DNA of 64,000 bases from Mesobacillus jeotgali (GCF_014856545.2 NZ_CP109811.1:2288001-2352000); one strand, 5' to 3'. Shown: positions 53,244 to 61,934, counted from the stretch's first letter. Notes: generated from the letters alone by a model not told the origin. Numbers and translations are program-made.

Positions 53244-54056
53244 ATGATTTCTCTTTGGGATGAACATTCATTTTGGATTGAAATGCTGCAGGATCACGCT
53301 TATTTTGTCAGGGACGGTTTGTCTCCAAATGAATCGGAGTATGTGGAAATTGCGAGGCAATTTATACGGTTATATGGCGAACTTTTAGGCGAGTTACAGT
53401 CGATTCCTCGTCAAACAGGCTACCAGGACAGTCAAATGATTGATTTTTCAAGAAAAGCATGGCAGGTTGCTAAAAGCTATTATGATTTTGAAGGTACACT
53501 GCAATCATTACGAATTGATAACAAAGTTAACCTTAACTTGTCACCAACCTATTTAAACGGTACATTAAGTGAAAATCAGGAGTATTTACGGATATTGAGC
53601 TATCTGGTACAAGGCCAAGAACCAGTACGGTTGTCCGTTACACAGGTGATGGACCTTTGGCTTGAAGACCAGCTTGGCCACGCGGTACTTTTTGAAAATC
53701 TCCTCGATCCAATTGAAGTCGAAGCCAACATAGTAACGCAGGAGTACAAACGAAGATTTCAGCTTTACATTGTCCAGAATCACCATTTGAAAAATTATCT
53801 TCGGGTAAAACAGCCAGGCTTTGCCCGTCAGCAGGAATTCATCTATGAAGTAGGAAAGACGACGCTGGAAATGGATCATTATATTAGAAAGATGGTGGAA
53901 AAGTATAAGGCCAATACACTTTTGAATAAAACAAATCTCCGCTTTCTGGAGCATCACTTTCCAGAAACCTGTTACTTTCTTGCCAGTTTAAGCTACTATG
54001 AACCAAGGCTGCAGGCACAAGTCGGCAATTGCTCCTTGTCGAAGCCTTCCTTTTAG
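53244..54056 (+). CDS. DUF2935 family protein
   Basis: A 270-residue all-helical protein with two copies of a four-helix unit. The opening LWDEHSFWIEMLQDHAYFVRDGL and the second-half segment WLEDQLGHAVLFENLLDP, with the late METAL-type pattern LEMDHYIRKMVE, agree with DUF2935. Crystal structures of this family show metal sites in a ferritin-like bundle; the function is unknown. GGAGGGGG precedes ATG 53244. It is convergent with tenA. Confidence 0.87.
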   Translation: MISLWDEHSFWIEMLQDHAYFVRDGLSPNESEYVEIARQFIRLYGELLGELQSIPRQTGYQDSQMIDFSRKAWQVAKSYYDFEGTLQSLRIDNKVNLNLSPTYLNGTLSENQEYLRILSYLVQGQEPVRLSVTQVMDLWLEDQLGHAVLFENLLDPIEVEANIVTQEYKRRFQLYIVQNHHLKNYLRVKQPGFARQQEFIYEVGKTTLEMDHYIRKMVEKYKANTLLNKTNLRFLEHHFPETCYFLASLSYYEPRLQAQVGNCSLSKPSF

Positions 54057-54100
54057 GCAAAAAACAACAGCATGAAGTGACCTGTTTGCACCCTGAATTA

Positions 54101-54129
54101 AAACAACGGGAAGGATCCCGTTGTTTTTT
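54101..54129. terminator. Terminator between DUF2935 gene and tenA
   Basis: AAAACAACGGG and CCCGTTGTTTT arms can act in both directions. Confidence 0.9.
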
Positions 54130-54139
54130 ATGTTCGCTT

Positions 54140-54811
54140 TTACAATTCAATAGGCCATTTTTCTTGATTGTATGCCATGTCCCAAAACATGAATTCATAC
54201 TGGCTGCTTATGATAAAATGCAGTTTCATTTTTTCTTTTTCTATATTTGACGCTTCCACTGCAAGCTGATCAAGCCTGTTTAGCTGCTCATTTACAAGTT
54301 CACTGAACCATTCTCCTCCATATGCTGCAATCCATTCTTGATAAATTTGGACATTGGGGGTGGATCCCTTAAACAATTGTCCAATTTCATGGTAAATCCA
54401 GTAGCATGGTAGGATGGCTGCGATGATTTCAGCCAGGCTTCCTGAAGCAGCAACTCGATAAAGATGGGAAGTGTAAGCATAGGCAGTAGGAGAGGGGTTA
54501 AACTCCGCTAGTTCTTGTTTTGTTACTTCCAGTTGCTTTAGAAAATTTTCATGCAAACCAAGTTCAGCCTCATAAGTCCCCATGGAATGGGCTGCCATTC
54601 TCGAAGTGGTGAACAAATCAGCTGCTCTTGACGCTGCGATTGCCTGTATCCTGGCAAAATGGGAAAGGTAATAGGAATCCTGTAAAACATAATAGCGAAA
54701 GGATTCCATTGCTAAATTACCATTTGCAATTCCCTGTACAAATGGGTGATCAAAATTTGCCCGCCAGATTGGATCAGCCTGTCTCTTTAACTCCTCAGTA
54801 AAACTCTTCAT
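54140..54811 (-). CDS. tenA: Thiaminase II TenA (aminopyrimidine aminohydrolase)
   Basis: A 223-residue TenA. It salvages thiamin by hydrolysing 4-amino-5-aminomethyl-2-methylpyrimidine to the hydroxymethyl form. The catalytic Cys136 is in LPCYWIYHEIG, Asp45 in YVLQDSYYL binds the pyrimidine, and the late Glu lies in the YEFMFWDMAYNQE region. Length and motifs fit the B. subtilis protein. It stands alone behind a TPP riboswitch instead of in the usual thi operon. ATG 54811 has GAGGAGG upstream. Confidence 0.93.
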   Translation of the reverse strand: MKSFTEELKRQADPIWRANFDHPFVQGIANGNLAMESFRYYVLQDSYYLSHFARIQAIAASRAADLFTTSRMAAHSMGTYEAELGLHENFLKQLEVTKQELAEFNPSPTAYAYTSHLYRVAASGSLAEIIAAILPCYWIYHEIGQLFKGSTPNVQIYQEWIAAYGGEWFSELVNEQLNRLDQLAVEASNIEKEKMKLHFIISSQYEFMFWDMAYNQEKWPIEL

Positions 54812-54846
54812 AAAAATCTCCTCCTCTTCCTGTTTAGCCCAATAAA

Positions 54847-54874
54847 AAAACCACTTTCCAAAGAAAGTGGTTTT
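54847..54874 (-). terminator. Riboswitch-controlled terminator before tenA
   Basis: On the minus strand, AAAACCACTTTC and GAAAGTGGTTTT enclose a short loop and end in TTTTTTT. Its 5' arm CCACTTTC can also pair with GAAAGTGG at the 3' edge of the riboswitch, giving an antiterminator. Confidence 0.88.
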
Positions 54875-54902
54875 ATTGGCACAACAAAAAATGTCCCAAA
54901 TT

Positions 54903-54996
54903 CCACTTTCCTACGCTGGTATAAACCAGATCAGGTTCCAAGGGTCTCAAAGTTTCACTTTAATCTCAGCCTTAAATCAAAGGCACCCCTAGTGGT
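54903..54996 (-). promoter_or_regulatory. TPP riboswitch (THI element)
   Basis: Conserved parts on the minus strand are CACTAGGGGTGCC at the 5' side, GGCTGAGA in the pyrimidine-sensor helix, ACCCTTGGAACCTGATCTGG, and TACCAGCGTAGG with GAAAGTGG at the 3' end. Thiamin pyrophosphate binding should favour the terminator downstream and switch tenA off. Confidence 0.96.
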
Positions 54997-55173
54997 AAAA
55001 TACGGATATTTAGATTTCATCTGTAATCATAATAGCTTGGCTGTTGAAGAGTCAAGCTATTAAGGAAAAATAAATTGTGAAAAAATTTGGTGCTAATTGT
55101 GAACATTATGTGACATTTGTTTATAAATTCTGTTAATATTAAAATTACATACGAAAAAGTGGGGGAATGAGAA

Positions 55174-55389
55174 GTGGGAAAACTTCTTATGTATTTTTAT
55201 TTAATCGTTGGATTGTATTGTCTTGTAAGCGGATTCCTGGCATTGATGTCACACGGATTCCAGCATGCAGTATTATCACTGTTTCTGGCAGCATTTAACT
55301 TCGCGATGTTCTCACTATTCAAGAAAGAAGGCAAACTGCCACGATTGCGTTTAATCAAAGGACGCAAAGGCGAGATGGCTAAAATTTAG
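55174..55389 (+). CDS. Small membrane protein, 71 aa
   Basis: Two hydrophobic helices (about 5-27 and 32-48: YFYLIVGLYCLVSGFLALM and AVLSLFLAAFNFAMFSLF) and a basic tail (LRLIKGRKGEMAKI). The start is GTG 55174 after GGGGGAATGAG. The function is unknown. It is convergent with the qox operon, with repeat array 5 and a terminator between. Confidence 0.65.
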   Translation: MGKLLMYFYLIVGLYCLVSGFLALMSHGFQHAVLSLFLAAFNFAMFSLFKKEGKLPRLRLIKGRKGEMAKI

Positions 55390-55410
55390 TTCATTAATGA
55401 AAAGTGAAGG

Positions 55411-55590
55411 TTGTTTGAAGTAGAGTAAGGTTGGGACAAAATCCCGGCCGCCTAAGCAAAAGTTGTCCGAAGTAGGGGCATGTTCGGACAAAATCTCGTT
55501 GGCCCAAGCAAAGATTGTCCGAAGTAAGAGCATGTTCGGACAAAATCCAGCTGCCTCAACCGAAAATTGTCTGAATCAGCATCAATTATT
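55411..55590. repeat. 52-bp dyad repeat array (array 5, about 3.5 copies)
   Basis: The unit start TTGTCCGAAGTA occurs as variants at 55411, 55463, 55515 and 55567, exactly 52 apart. The arms TTGTCCGAA and TTCGGACAA enclose an 11-base loop. The loop core GAAGTAAGAGC resembles that of array 3 (GAAGTAAGTCC). Confidence 0.9.
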
Positions 55591-55602
55591 CAAAATGAGC
55601 CC

Positions 55603-55641
55603 ACAAAAAAACCAGGTCACCCCTGAGAGGATGCCTGGTTT
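55603..55641 (-). terminator. Terminator of the qox operon
   Basis: AACCAGG and CCTGGTT arms with a partly paired loop are followed on the minus strand by seven T. Confidence 0.82.
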
Positions 55642-55650
55642 CATTTCATT

Positions 55651-55950
55651 TTAATGCGAGTGTCCAGAAGTCATGACCCAGATGGATCCTGCAACTATGA
55701 CAACTGCGATAAAAGCTGAATAAATGATATTGATATTATTGGTTACTTTATCATCGCCTTCATTGATGTGCATGAACATGTATAGCTGGATTCCGGCCTG
55801 GATAACTGCCAGTGTTCCGATGATCCACATGACTGCCTTCATTGAGAGTGAGCTCTGAAGGGCAATCCATGCTGCTCCGAATGTCAGGACTAGTGACATG
55901 AAGAATCCGATGACATGACTGATTGGGAAGCCTTTAGAATGCTTATCCAT
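55651..55950 (-). CDS. qoxD: Cytochrome aa3 quinol oxidase subunit IV
   Basis: A 99-residue protein with three membrane helices (about 10-30, 35-60, 70-92), typical of QoxD/CyoD. FPISHVIGFFMSLVLTFGAA and the region with IQAGIQLYMFMHINEGDD, including conserved His and Glu, are family marks. It helps assembly or stability of the oxidase. It begins one base after the qoxC stop, so it is coupled. Confidence 0.95.
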   Translation of the reverse strand: MDKHSKGFPISHVIGFFMSLVLTFGAAWIALQSSLSMKAVMWIIGTLAVIQAGIQLYMFMHINEGDDKVTNNINIIYSAFIAVVIVAGSIWVMTSGHSH

Positions 55951-55951
55951 T

Positions 55952-56557
55952 TTACATCACCAACCCTTGTAAATAAACAAATGTGAAGATGAAGATCCAG
56001 ACGACGTCAAGGAAGTGCCAGTACAGTCCGAAGATAAATGCTTTGCGGGCTGTAACAGGTGTTAATCCTCGCTGCAATATCTGGATGATCAGCAGGATAG
56101 CCCAGCCAATCCCGATTGTAACGTGCAAACCGTGTGTTCCAAGCAGAACGAAGAAGCTGGATAGGAACGCACTTGTCTGCATCGTAGCACCTTCATGGAC
56201 ATAATGGATAAACTCGCGAACCTCCATGAACAGGAAGCCGCCGCCCAGCAATAATGTGAATACGAGCCACATCAGCATGCCTTTAATATTGCTTCTGCGC
56301 ATTTCGAAGATCGAGATTCCCATTGTAAAACTGCTTGTCAGCAGCAGGAAAGTCTGGATCATGACATCTCTTACAATAAAAATATCTTTTTGTGTAGGAC
56401 CGCCTGCATATCTTTCACCGAGCACTCCATACACTCCGAAAAGGGTAGCGAACAGCACGATTTCTGCTCCAAGGAAGACCCAGAAGCCGAGGATATTCAT
56501 CCTATTTTGTTCTGTCTGGTATTCAAGCGGTAAAGCTGCATTGACTTTAGCTGACAT
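55952..56557 (-). CDS. qoxC: Cytochrome aa3 quinol oxidase subunit III
   Basis: A 201-residue subunit with five helices. The start PLEYQTEQNRMNILGFWVFL, GERYAGGPTQKDIF and GTHGLHVTIGIGWAI are typical of QoxC. It is part of the terminal oxidase that takes electrons from menaquinol and reduces oxygen. Its start overlaps the qoxB end by 11 bases. Confidence 0.96.
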   Translation of the reverse strand: MSAKVNAALPLEYQTEQNRMNILGFWVFLGAEIVLFATLFGVYGVLGERYAGGPTQKDIFIVRDVMIQTFLLLTSSFTMGISIFEMRRSNIKGMLMWLVFTLLLGGGFLFMEVREFIHYVHEGATMQTSAFLSSFFVLLGTHGLHVTIGIGWAILLIIQILQRGLTPVTARKAFIFGLYWHFLDVVWIFIFTFVYLQGLVM

Positions 56558-58526
56558 GGTTCTTCACTCCTTTGTTCGCGCCTTTTCTCCATTTGCTTTC
56601 TGTCTCAAAGATTTCATCCTTGTGGACATGGAAACCTTCATCATAATCAAATGAACGGAAGGCAAGACCAGCAAGAATACCTAGAGCGGCAACTCCGGCT
56701 GCAATCGTCCACTCGAACACAAGCAGGAATCCAGAAATTCCAAATACGACACCCATATAAATTGGAATCCATGTATTGCTTGGCAAGTGGATTTCTTCAA
56801 TCTCATCTTCAGCAAGCGGCCGAAGTTCATTGTTCTTTTTCATGTGCCAGAATGCATCAAGCTTCGTAACCTCTGGCAGTGAAGCAAAGTTATAATGCTG
56901 TACAGGTGTTGCAGTAGCCCACTCAAGTGTTCTTGCATCCCATGGGTCATTGCCGATATTACGTTCAGCGTTACGTGCGCTCCAGTAGATGTTGTACACA
57001 AGAGCCGCAAAGCCTGCCGCAAGAATTACTGAACCAACAGCAGAAATCATCATTAATGGACCAAACCCAGTTTCAGCTGAGTAAGTGTACGCGCGGCGGA
57101 CCGCACCGTCAAGTCCAAGGAAGAACATTGGCATGAACGTTACGTTGAACCCAACAACGAACAGCCAGAAGTGCCATTTGCCGATTTTCTCATTAAGCAT
57201 ATAGCCAAACATTTTTGGCCACCAGAAGTAAAGACCGGCAAAGATCGGGAACACAACGCCCGGAATCAATACATAGTGGAAGTGTGCCACCAGGAATAAT
57301 GTGTTGTGATACTGATAGTCTGCTGCAGCCATCGCCAGCATGACACCAGTAACACCGCCGATAACAAAGTTAGGAACGAACGCCAATGCCCAGAGCATGG
57401 CAGTTGTAAACTTAATCCGGCCTTTTCTCATCGTGAACAGCCAGTTGAAAACCTTAACCCCGGTCGGGATGGCAATTGCCATTGTCGTGATCGAGAAGAA
57501 TGAGTTCACGCCGGCGCTGTTGCCCATTGTGAAAAAGTGGTGAACCCAAACGAGCATACTTAGCACAGAAATCATCACGATTGAGATGACCATTGATTTA
57601 TAGCCATACAAAGTTTTACGTGCAAAAGTCGAGATAATATCTGACAGCATACCGAATGCTGGCAGAACTACGATATAAACTTCAGGGTGTCCCCATAGCC
57701 AGAACAGGTTCGCCCAGAGCATATCCATACCGCCGCCGGAGATGGTAAAGAAGTGAGTACCGAACGTGCGGTCAAAAGTCATCAATGCCAGTGCTACTGT
57801 AAAAATAGGGAAGCTGGCTACGATAATGATTGATGTGATGAAAGATGTCCAAGTGAACATCGGCATCTTCATCAAGGTCATGCCTTTAGTTCTCATTTTT
57901 AACACTGTGACAACGAAGTTAATACCTGTCATCAAAGTACCGGCACCTGCTATTTGCAAGGCAACTGCGTAAAAATTATTCCCGATGCCCGGACTGAATT
58001 CTTTACCGGCAAGAGGGAAGTATGATGTCCATCCCGCGTCAGGAGAACCGCCAATGATGAACGATATATTGAACAGCGCTGCACCGCTCACAGTCAGCCA
58101 AAAGCTAAGGGCATTCAGCTGTGGGAAGGCAACGTCACGTGCACCAATCTGCAGCGGAATTACAAAGTTCATGAGGCCAATCAGCAGCGGCATCGCAACG
58201 AATAGAATCATGATGACGCCGTGTGTGGTGAATACCTCGTTATAGTGCTGTGCGTTAAGGAAGTCATTTTCCGGGACGGCTGTCTGGCCCTTCATCATCA
58301 GACCATCGATACCGCCGCGGAGAAACATCACGACGCCAAGCAGGATATACATAATCCCAATCTTCTTGTGGTCAACCGTAGTAAACCACTCCGACCAAAG
58401 GTAATTCCATTTTTTAAAGTAGGTAAGACCTGCTAATGCACCAACTAATGTCAGGGCAATCCCGATTTGTGATGCGAAAATTAATGGATCACCGGTTACG
58501 AAAAATTCATCCCACTTAATGCCCAC
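56547..58526 (-). CDS. qoxB: Cytochrome aa3 quinol oxidase subunit I
   Basis: The catalytic heme-copper subunit, 659 residues and about 14-15 helices. Heme and CuB ligands are visible: FTTHGVIMI (low-spin heme), WGHPEVYI with the His-Tyr pair, HHFFTMG (CuB pair), and FHYVL with the last heme ligands. I chose GTG 58526 (MGIKWDEFF, matching the start of B. subtilis QoxB) because GGGGGTGA lies just upstream; a GTG three codons earlier falls inside that site. It overlaps the qoxA end by 11 bases. Confidence 0.96.
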   Translation of the reverse strand: MGIKWDEFFVTGDPLIFASQIGIALTLVGALAGLTYFKKWNYLWSEWFTTVDHKKIGIMYILLGVVMFLRGGIDGLMMKGQTAVPENDFLNAQHYNEVFTTHGVIMILFVAMPLLIGLMNFVIPLQIGARDVAFPQLNALSFWLTVSGAALFNISFIIGGSPDAGWTSYFPLAGKEFSPGIGNNFYAVALQIAGAGTLMTGINFVVTVLKMRTKGMTLMKMPMFTWTSFITSIIIVASFPIFTVALALMTFDRTFGTHFFTISGGGMDMLWANLFWLWGHPEVYIVVLPAFGMLSDIISTFARKTLYGYKSMVISIVMISVLSMLVWVHHFFTMGNSAGVNSFFSITTMAIAIPTGVKVFNWLFTMRKGRIKFTTAMLWALAFVPNFVIGGVTGVMLAMAAADYQYHNTLFLVAHFHYVLIPGVVFPIFAGLYFWWPKMFGYMLNEKIGKWHFWLFVVGFNVTFMPMFFLGLDGAVRRAYTYSAETGFGPLMMISAVGSVILAAGFAALVYNIYWSARNAERNIGNDPWDARTLEWATATPVQHYNFASLPEVTKLDAFWHMKKNNELRPLAEDEIEEIHLPSNTWIPIYMGVVFGISGFLLVFEWTIAAGVAALGILAGLAFRSFDYDEGFHVHKDEIFETESKWRKGANKGVKNHVS

Positions 58527-59541
58527 TGTGGTCACCCCCGTGTGAATCTTCAGTTTCAGATTCTTTATGGTTCATATTTTCATTGTTTTCGTGATTAGAA
58601 TTCTCATTGTTTCCATCTTTATATTTGTAATTGTCTTTGTCCTCAAAGATCTTTCCTGGCCAGCCATGTCCTCTGTCGTACATCTCCGGATTCGTGTAGT
58701 TCTTTGAATGCGGATCAGAGTGGTCGACCCAATCAAGATGCGTATTTGAGAAAGTCTTGCGGCCAAGGTGGGAAGGCTCAAGCATCTTCTCATATTCCTC
58801 GAGCGTCATTTTTGGAGCCGTTTCTTTTACATCTTTGATCCATTGATCAAAATCCTTTTGTGTCTGGGAAAGCACTTCGAACTCCATGCCTGCATAGCCC
58901 TGGCCATTAAAGTTCGTGTTCTTGCCAACATATGATCCTGGATTATCTGCAACCAGGTAAAGCTGAGTTTCAGCTTTCGCCATCGTGTACTTTTGGCCCG
59001 CCAAAGCAGGGATCCAGAAGCTTTGCATCGTGCCTGCTGAGGTCAGTCTGAAATCAATCGGACGATCCTCAGGAATATTCACATAGTTGACGGTTTCAAC
59101 TCCTTGTTCCGGATAGCTGAAAATCCATTTCCAGTCAGCGGATGTAACGTTGATGACAAGAGGTTCTTTATTTTCATAGCCTTTTGGAATTTCATCTATT
59201 GCATAAATTGTTTTGACTGTAGGGATTGTCAAAGCAACGATAATTATAATCGGAATCACTGTCCAAATAATCTCCAATACTGTGCTGCCGTGTTCTTCAG
59301 GTGGCTCGTAATCCATATTGTCTTTGCGTTCCCGGTACTTCCAGACGATGAATCCAAATAACCCGAATACAACAACTGTTACAAGTAACATCAGAGCAAT
59401 CGAAAAGTTGATTAGCTCAAGAATTTGCCTTGCGATTGGTCCCTCCGGATTGAATACCACCATATTGTTTTCACAGCCGCTAAGCAACAGCACAGCCATG
59501 ATCGAGGTGAGGGAGACCAAAAATAGTTTTGATTTCTTCAT
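58516..59541 (-). CDS. qoxA: Cytochrome aa3 quinol oxidase subunit II, with His/Asn-rich tail
   Basis: A 341-residue lipoprotein (lipobox LSGC) with two membrane helices (about 35-60 and 80-100) and an outer cupredoxin domain. The CuA cysteines of cytochrome c oxidases are absent, as expected for a quinol oxidase. Family marks are ADWKWIFSYPEQG, SAGTMQSFWIPALAGQKY and FNGQGYAGMEFEV. An acidic tail of about 30 residues rich in Asn, His and Glu ends in HGGDHSGH, which may bind copper. ATG 59541 has AAAGGAG eight bases upstream. It is first in the qoxABCD operon. Confidence 0.96.
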   Translation of the reverse strand: MKKSKLFLVSLTSIMAVLLLSGCENNMVVFNPEGPIARQILELINFSIALMLLVTVVVFGLFGFIVWKYRERKDNMDYEPPEEHGSTVLEIIWTVIPIIIIVALTIPTVKTIYAIDEIPKGYENKEPLVINVTSADWKWIFSYPEQGVETVNYVNIPEDRPIDFRLTSAGTMQSFWIPALAGQKYTMAKAETQLYLVADNPGSYVGKNTNFNGQGYAGMEFEVLSQTQKDFDQWIKDVKETAPKMTLEEYEKMLEPSHLGRKTFSNTHLDWVDHSDPHSKNYTNPEMYDRGHGWPGKIFEDKDNYKYKDGNNENSNHENNENMNHKESETEDSHGGDHSGH

Positions 59542-59654
59542 CACTGCAGCTCCTTTCAAATATCAACCTTGTTCATTTTATCACAAACTTATGTTCATTT
59601 GTTCACAAAGTTGTCGAATGTAACCCGAAAATGAACGGTAAGTTGTGGCAAAAG

Positions 59655-59672
59655 GTGTGATAAATATCACAC
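59655..59672. promoter_or_regulatory. Palindromic operator upstream of qoxA (Fnr- or Rex-like)
   Basis: GTGTGATAAATATCACAC is a perfect palindrome. It fits the Bacillus Fnr/Crp pattern TGTGA-N6-TCACA and is two bases off the Rex pattern TTGTGA-N6-TCACAA. It lies about 115 bases before qoxA. Closer to the gene, TTTGTGAAC and TTTGTGATA on the minus strand resemble ResD boxes. Which regulator binds cannot be decided from sequence. Confidence 0.55.
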
Positions 59673-59790
59673 TGCTTTATTTGTAATCATTCTAACATGG
59701 AAATTGTTACGGTTTTGAAGACAAATGTGAACAAATTATGAAAACAAAAATTGTCATCTTAGTGAATTAAAATTATAATCCATTGACGAA

Positions 59791-59822
59791 AAAGCAGGGC
59801 ACTCAAATTGAGGCCCTGCTTC
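59791..59822 (-). terminator. Terminator after the small zinc-ribbon gene
   Basis: AAGCAGGGC and GCCCTGCTT arms form a strong stem behind the gene at 59829. Confidence 0.8.
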
Positions 59823-59828
59823 GTAAAA

Positions 59829-59993
59829 TTAAGATACTTTTATTGTTTCTATATATGTTTCCAATGCTGGATGAAATTCCTTTTCATAATGACCAGCCGG
59901 ACAAGCTTTAATTACAATCGTCTTGCATGAAGGATTATCTTTGACTTCCAGCGTTGCTTTACAACGTGGACATTTTTCAATAAAAAGTTTCAT
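59829..59993 (-). CDS. Small zinc-ribbon-like protein, 54 aa
   Basis: ATG 59993 follows GGAGGGA. The product has CPRCKATLEV near the start and CKTIVIKACPAGHYEKEFHP, giving two Cys pairs plus His, and ends TYIETIKVS. It is likely a zinc-binding adaptor. The function is unknown. It is transcribed toward qox but ends at its own terminator. Confidence 0.72.
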   Translation of the reverse strand: MKLFIEKCPRCKATLEVKDNPSCKTIVIKACPAGHYEKEFHPALETYIETIKVS

Positions 59994-60116
59994 TTTAATA
60001 TCCCTCCAATAATTCCTATGCGTTTAGTATGAATTATAATCGGATTTATTTCAATGGTTAATAAGACCAATTGTGATAACATTGAAGATATTGTTAATAC
60101 CGAAAGGAGTTACCCA

Positions 60117-60869
60117 ATGCAACAAGCAGTTTCGCTTTTACATAACAACCAGGTTATGAGAGGGATGGCACATATCCCCCTGGCAGACCAGAAGGCTCCT
60201 GCTGTCATTCTCCTGCATGGTTTTACCGGCAGCAAACTAGAGCCTCATCGTTTCTTTTTGAAAATCTCAAGGGAACTCGAAGTTCTTGGGATTGCTAGTT
60301 TCCGTTTCGATTTTTTAGGAAGCGGTGAAAGTGATGGGAATTTTGAGGATATGACTGTTTTGAGTGAATTAGCAGAGGCAGAAACAATACTTGATTATGT
60401 ACGCTCACATCCCAATATTAATAGCGAAAAAGTGATTGTCCTTGGTTTTAGCATGGGAGGATTAGTTGCCAGTCTCCTTGCTGGCGATCATCCAGAGAAA
60501 ATCGAGAAGCTCATTTTACTCGCTCCAGCTGGTAATATGGCAGAGAAAGCGAATGTCATGGAAAAAAATTCTACTTATATAAAAGATATGAACGCCTACG
60601 ACATTGGCGGGAATTTAATAGGAAAAGACTTTATTGCTCAGCTAAAATCCATTGAAGTATGGGAAAGGGCTAAATCCTATGAACGGGATGTTTTGATCAT
60701 CCATGGGTCAAGTGATGAAGTTGTTTCTATTGAAGAATCCAAAGATTATCAGGAGAAATGCTATCAGAGGAAGGCAGCGCTCCGCATTGTGACAGGAGCA
60801 GACCATACCTTTAGTTCGTATCAATGGGAAAAAGAAGTCATTGAAAGCATTTGTAGCTTTGTAAAATAG
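60117..60869 (+). CDS. Alpha/beta hydrolase
   Basis: A 250-residue serine hydrolase. ILLHGFTGSK forms the oxyanion region, VLGFSMGGLVASL holds the nucleophile Ser (about 110), LIIHGSSDEVV the Asp and GADHTFSS the His. The short cap and length resemble family S9/BD-FAE or cinnamoyl-ester-type esterases. The substrate is unknown. AAAGGAG precedes ATG 60117; the open frame further up is the promoter region. The SDR gene follows after 21 bases, so both form an operon. Confidence 0.88.
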   Translation: MQQAVSLLHNNQVMRGMAHIPLADQKAPAVILLHGFTGSKLEPHRFFLKISRELEVLGIASFRFDFLGSGESDGNFEDMTVLSELAEAETILDYVRSHPNINSEKVIVLGFSMGGLVASLLAGDHPEKIEKLILLAPAGNMAEKANVMEKNSTYIKDMNAYDIGGNLIGKDFIAQLKSIEVWERAKSYERDVLIIHGSSDEVVSIEESKDYQEKCYQRKAALRIVTGADHTFSSYQWEKEVIESICSFVK

Positions 60870-60890
60870 ACTCCATGGAGGTGCATCAAC

Positions 60891-61784
60891 ATGTTAAAGG
60901 ATAACTTATCAAGACAAACCGTTATTATTACGGGGGCAAATAGCGGGATTGGCTATGAGGCAGCCAGGAAGCTCTCTGAAAAGGGTGCACACGTCATCCT
61001 TGCAGTGAGAAATGAGCAAAAAGGCAAGGCAGCTGTAGATTCCATTCTACAAGGAAATAGTAATGCTTCAGTAGAAATGATGAAGCTGGATCTGGCAGAC
61101 CTTACAAGTGTCCGCAATTTTTCATCAACTTTTATCGAAAAATTCCATCAACTACATATATTGATTAATAACGCTGGGGTGATGATTCCTCCATTTGGCA
61201 AGACAAAGGATGGGTTCGAGCTTCAGTTCGGCAGTAATCACCTTGGACATTTTGCGCTAACAGGCCTTTTACTGCCGCTTCTGAAAAAGACACCAGGTTC
61301 TAGAGTAGTTACTTTAAGCAGTATCGCTCACCGGGGTGCTGCAATTGATTTTGACAATCTAGACGGTTCTAAAGGCTATAAAGCTATGAGATTTTATGGA
61401 CAGAGCAAGCTTGCAAACCTGTTATTCGCAAAAGAGCTTGATAACCGCTTTAAAGAGCATGGAATCGAAACAATCAGTGTAGCCTGCCACCCGGGAATAT
61501 CCAATACAAATTTATTCAATTTAGGGAAAGGTGAAACTCCGAAATACCTGAAAGGGTTGATGAAATGGTTTTCCCAGTCCGCAGCAATGGGGGCTCTGCC
61601 AACCATATACGCTGCAGCAGATGACAGCCTGACAGGTGGAGAATACATTGGCCCGGACGGGAGGGGAAACAGAAAGGGATATCCTGCGATCGAAATCCCG
61701 GCACCGGGGGTCTTTAATGAAGAAACCATGACAAGGCTATGGACTGTATCTGAAGAATTAACTGGTGTACAATTTGATTTTTAG
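60891..61784 (+). CDS. SDR oxidoreductase, retinol dehydrogenase-like
   Basis: A 297-residue short-chain dehydrogenase of the group including human retinol dehydrogenases and WWOX. TGANSGIGYE binds the nucleotide and Arg after beta 2 (LAVRNEQKG) suggests NADPH. NNAGVM, LSSIAHRG and the catalytic YGQSKLAN follow. The substrate is probably an aldehyde or ketone. It is cotranscribed with the hydrolase before it and followed by a terminator. Confidence 0.9.
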   Translation: MLKDNLSRQTVIITGANSGIGYEAARKLSEKGAHVILAVRNEQKGKAAVDSILQGNSNASVEMMKLDLADLTSVRNFSSTFIEKFHQLHILINNAGVMIPPFGKTKDGFELQFGSNHLGHFALTGLLLPLLKKTPGSRVVTLSSIAHRGAAIDFDNLDGSKGYKAMRFYGQSKLANLLFAKELDNRFKEHGIETISVACHPGISNTNLFNLGKGETPKYLKGLMKWFSQSAAMGALPTIYAAADDSLTGGEYIGPDGRGNRKGYPAIEIPAPGVFNEETMTRLWTVSEELTGVQFDF

Positions 61785-61808
61785 GGACTCTTTTCAAGAG
61801 TCCCTTTT
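61783..61808 (+). terminator. Terminator after the SDR gene
   Basis: AGGGACTC and GAGTCCCT arms are followed by TTTATT. Confidence 0.85.
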
Positions 61809-61894
61809 ATTATATTAAAATAGTTTATCTATGAAAGCGATTACAAATTTTATTCTTACATTCTTTTATTTACAGAAATAAAATAGTTCATATA

Positions 61895-61934
61895 TTGTTC
61901 AATACTTCACAAACTATTATTATAAATATATGAT
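61895..61934 (+). promoter_or_regulatory. Promoter with partial Rex-type site before the 75-aa gene
   Basis: TTCACA (61906-61911), 17 bases, then TATGAT (61929-61934) fit a vegetative promoter 37 bases before ATG 61971. Overlapping the -35, TTGTTCAATACTTCACAA (61895-61912) keeps the right half and the first four bases of the Rex consensus. Confidence 0.5.
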
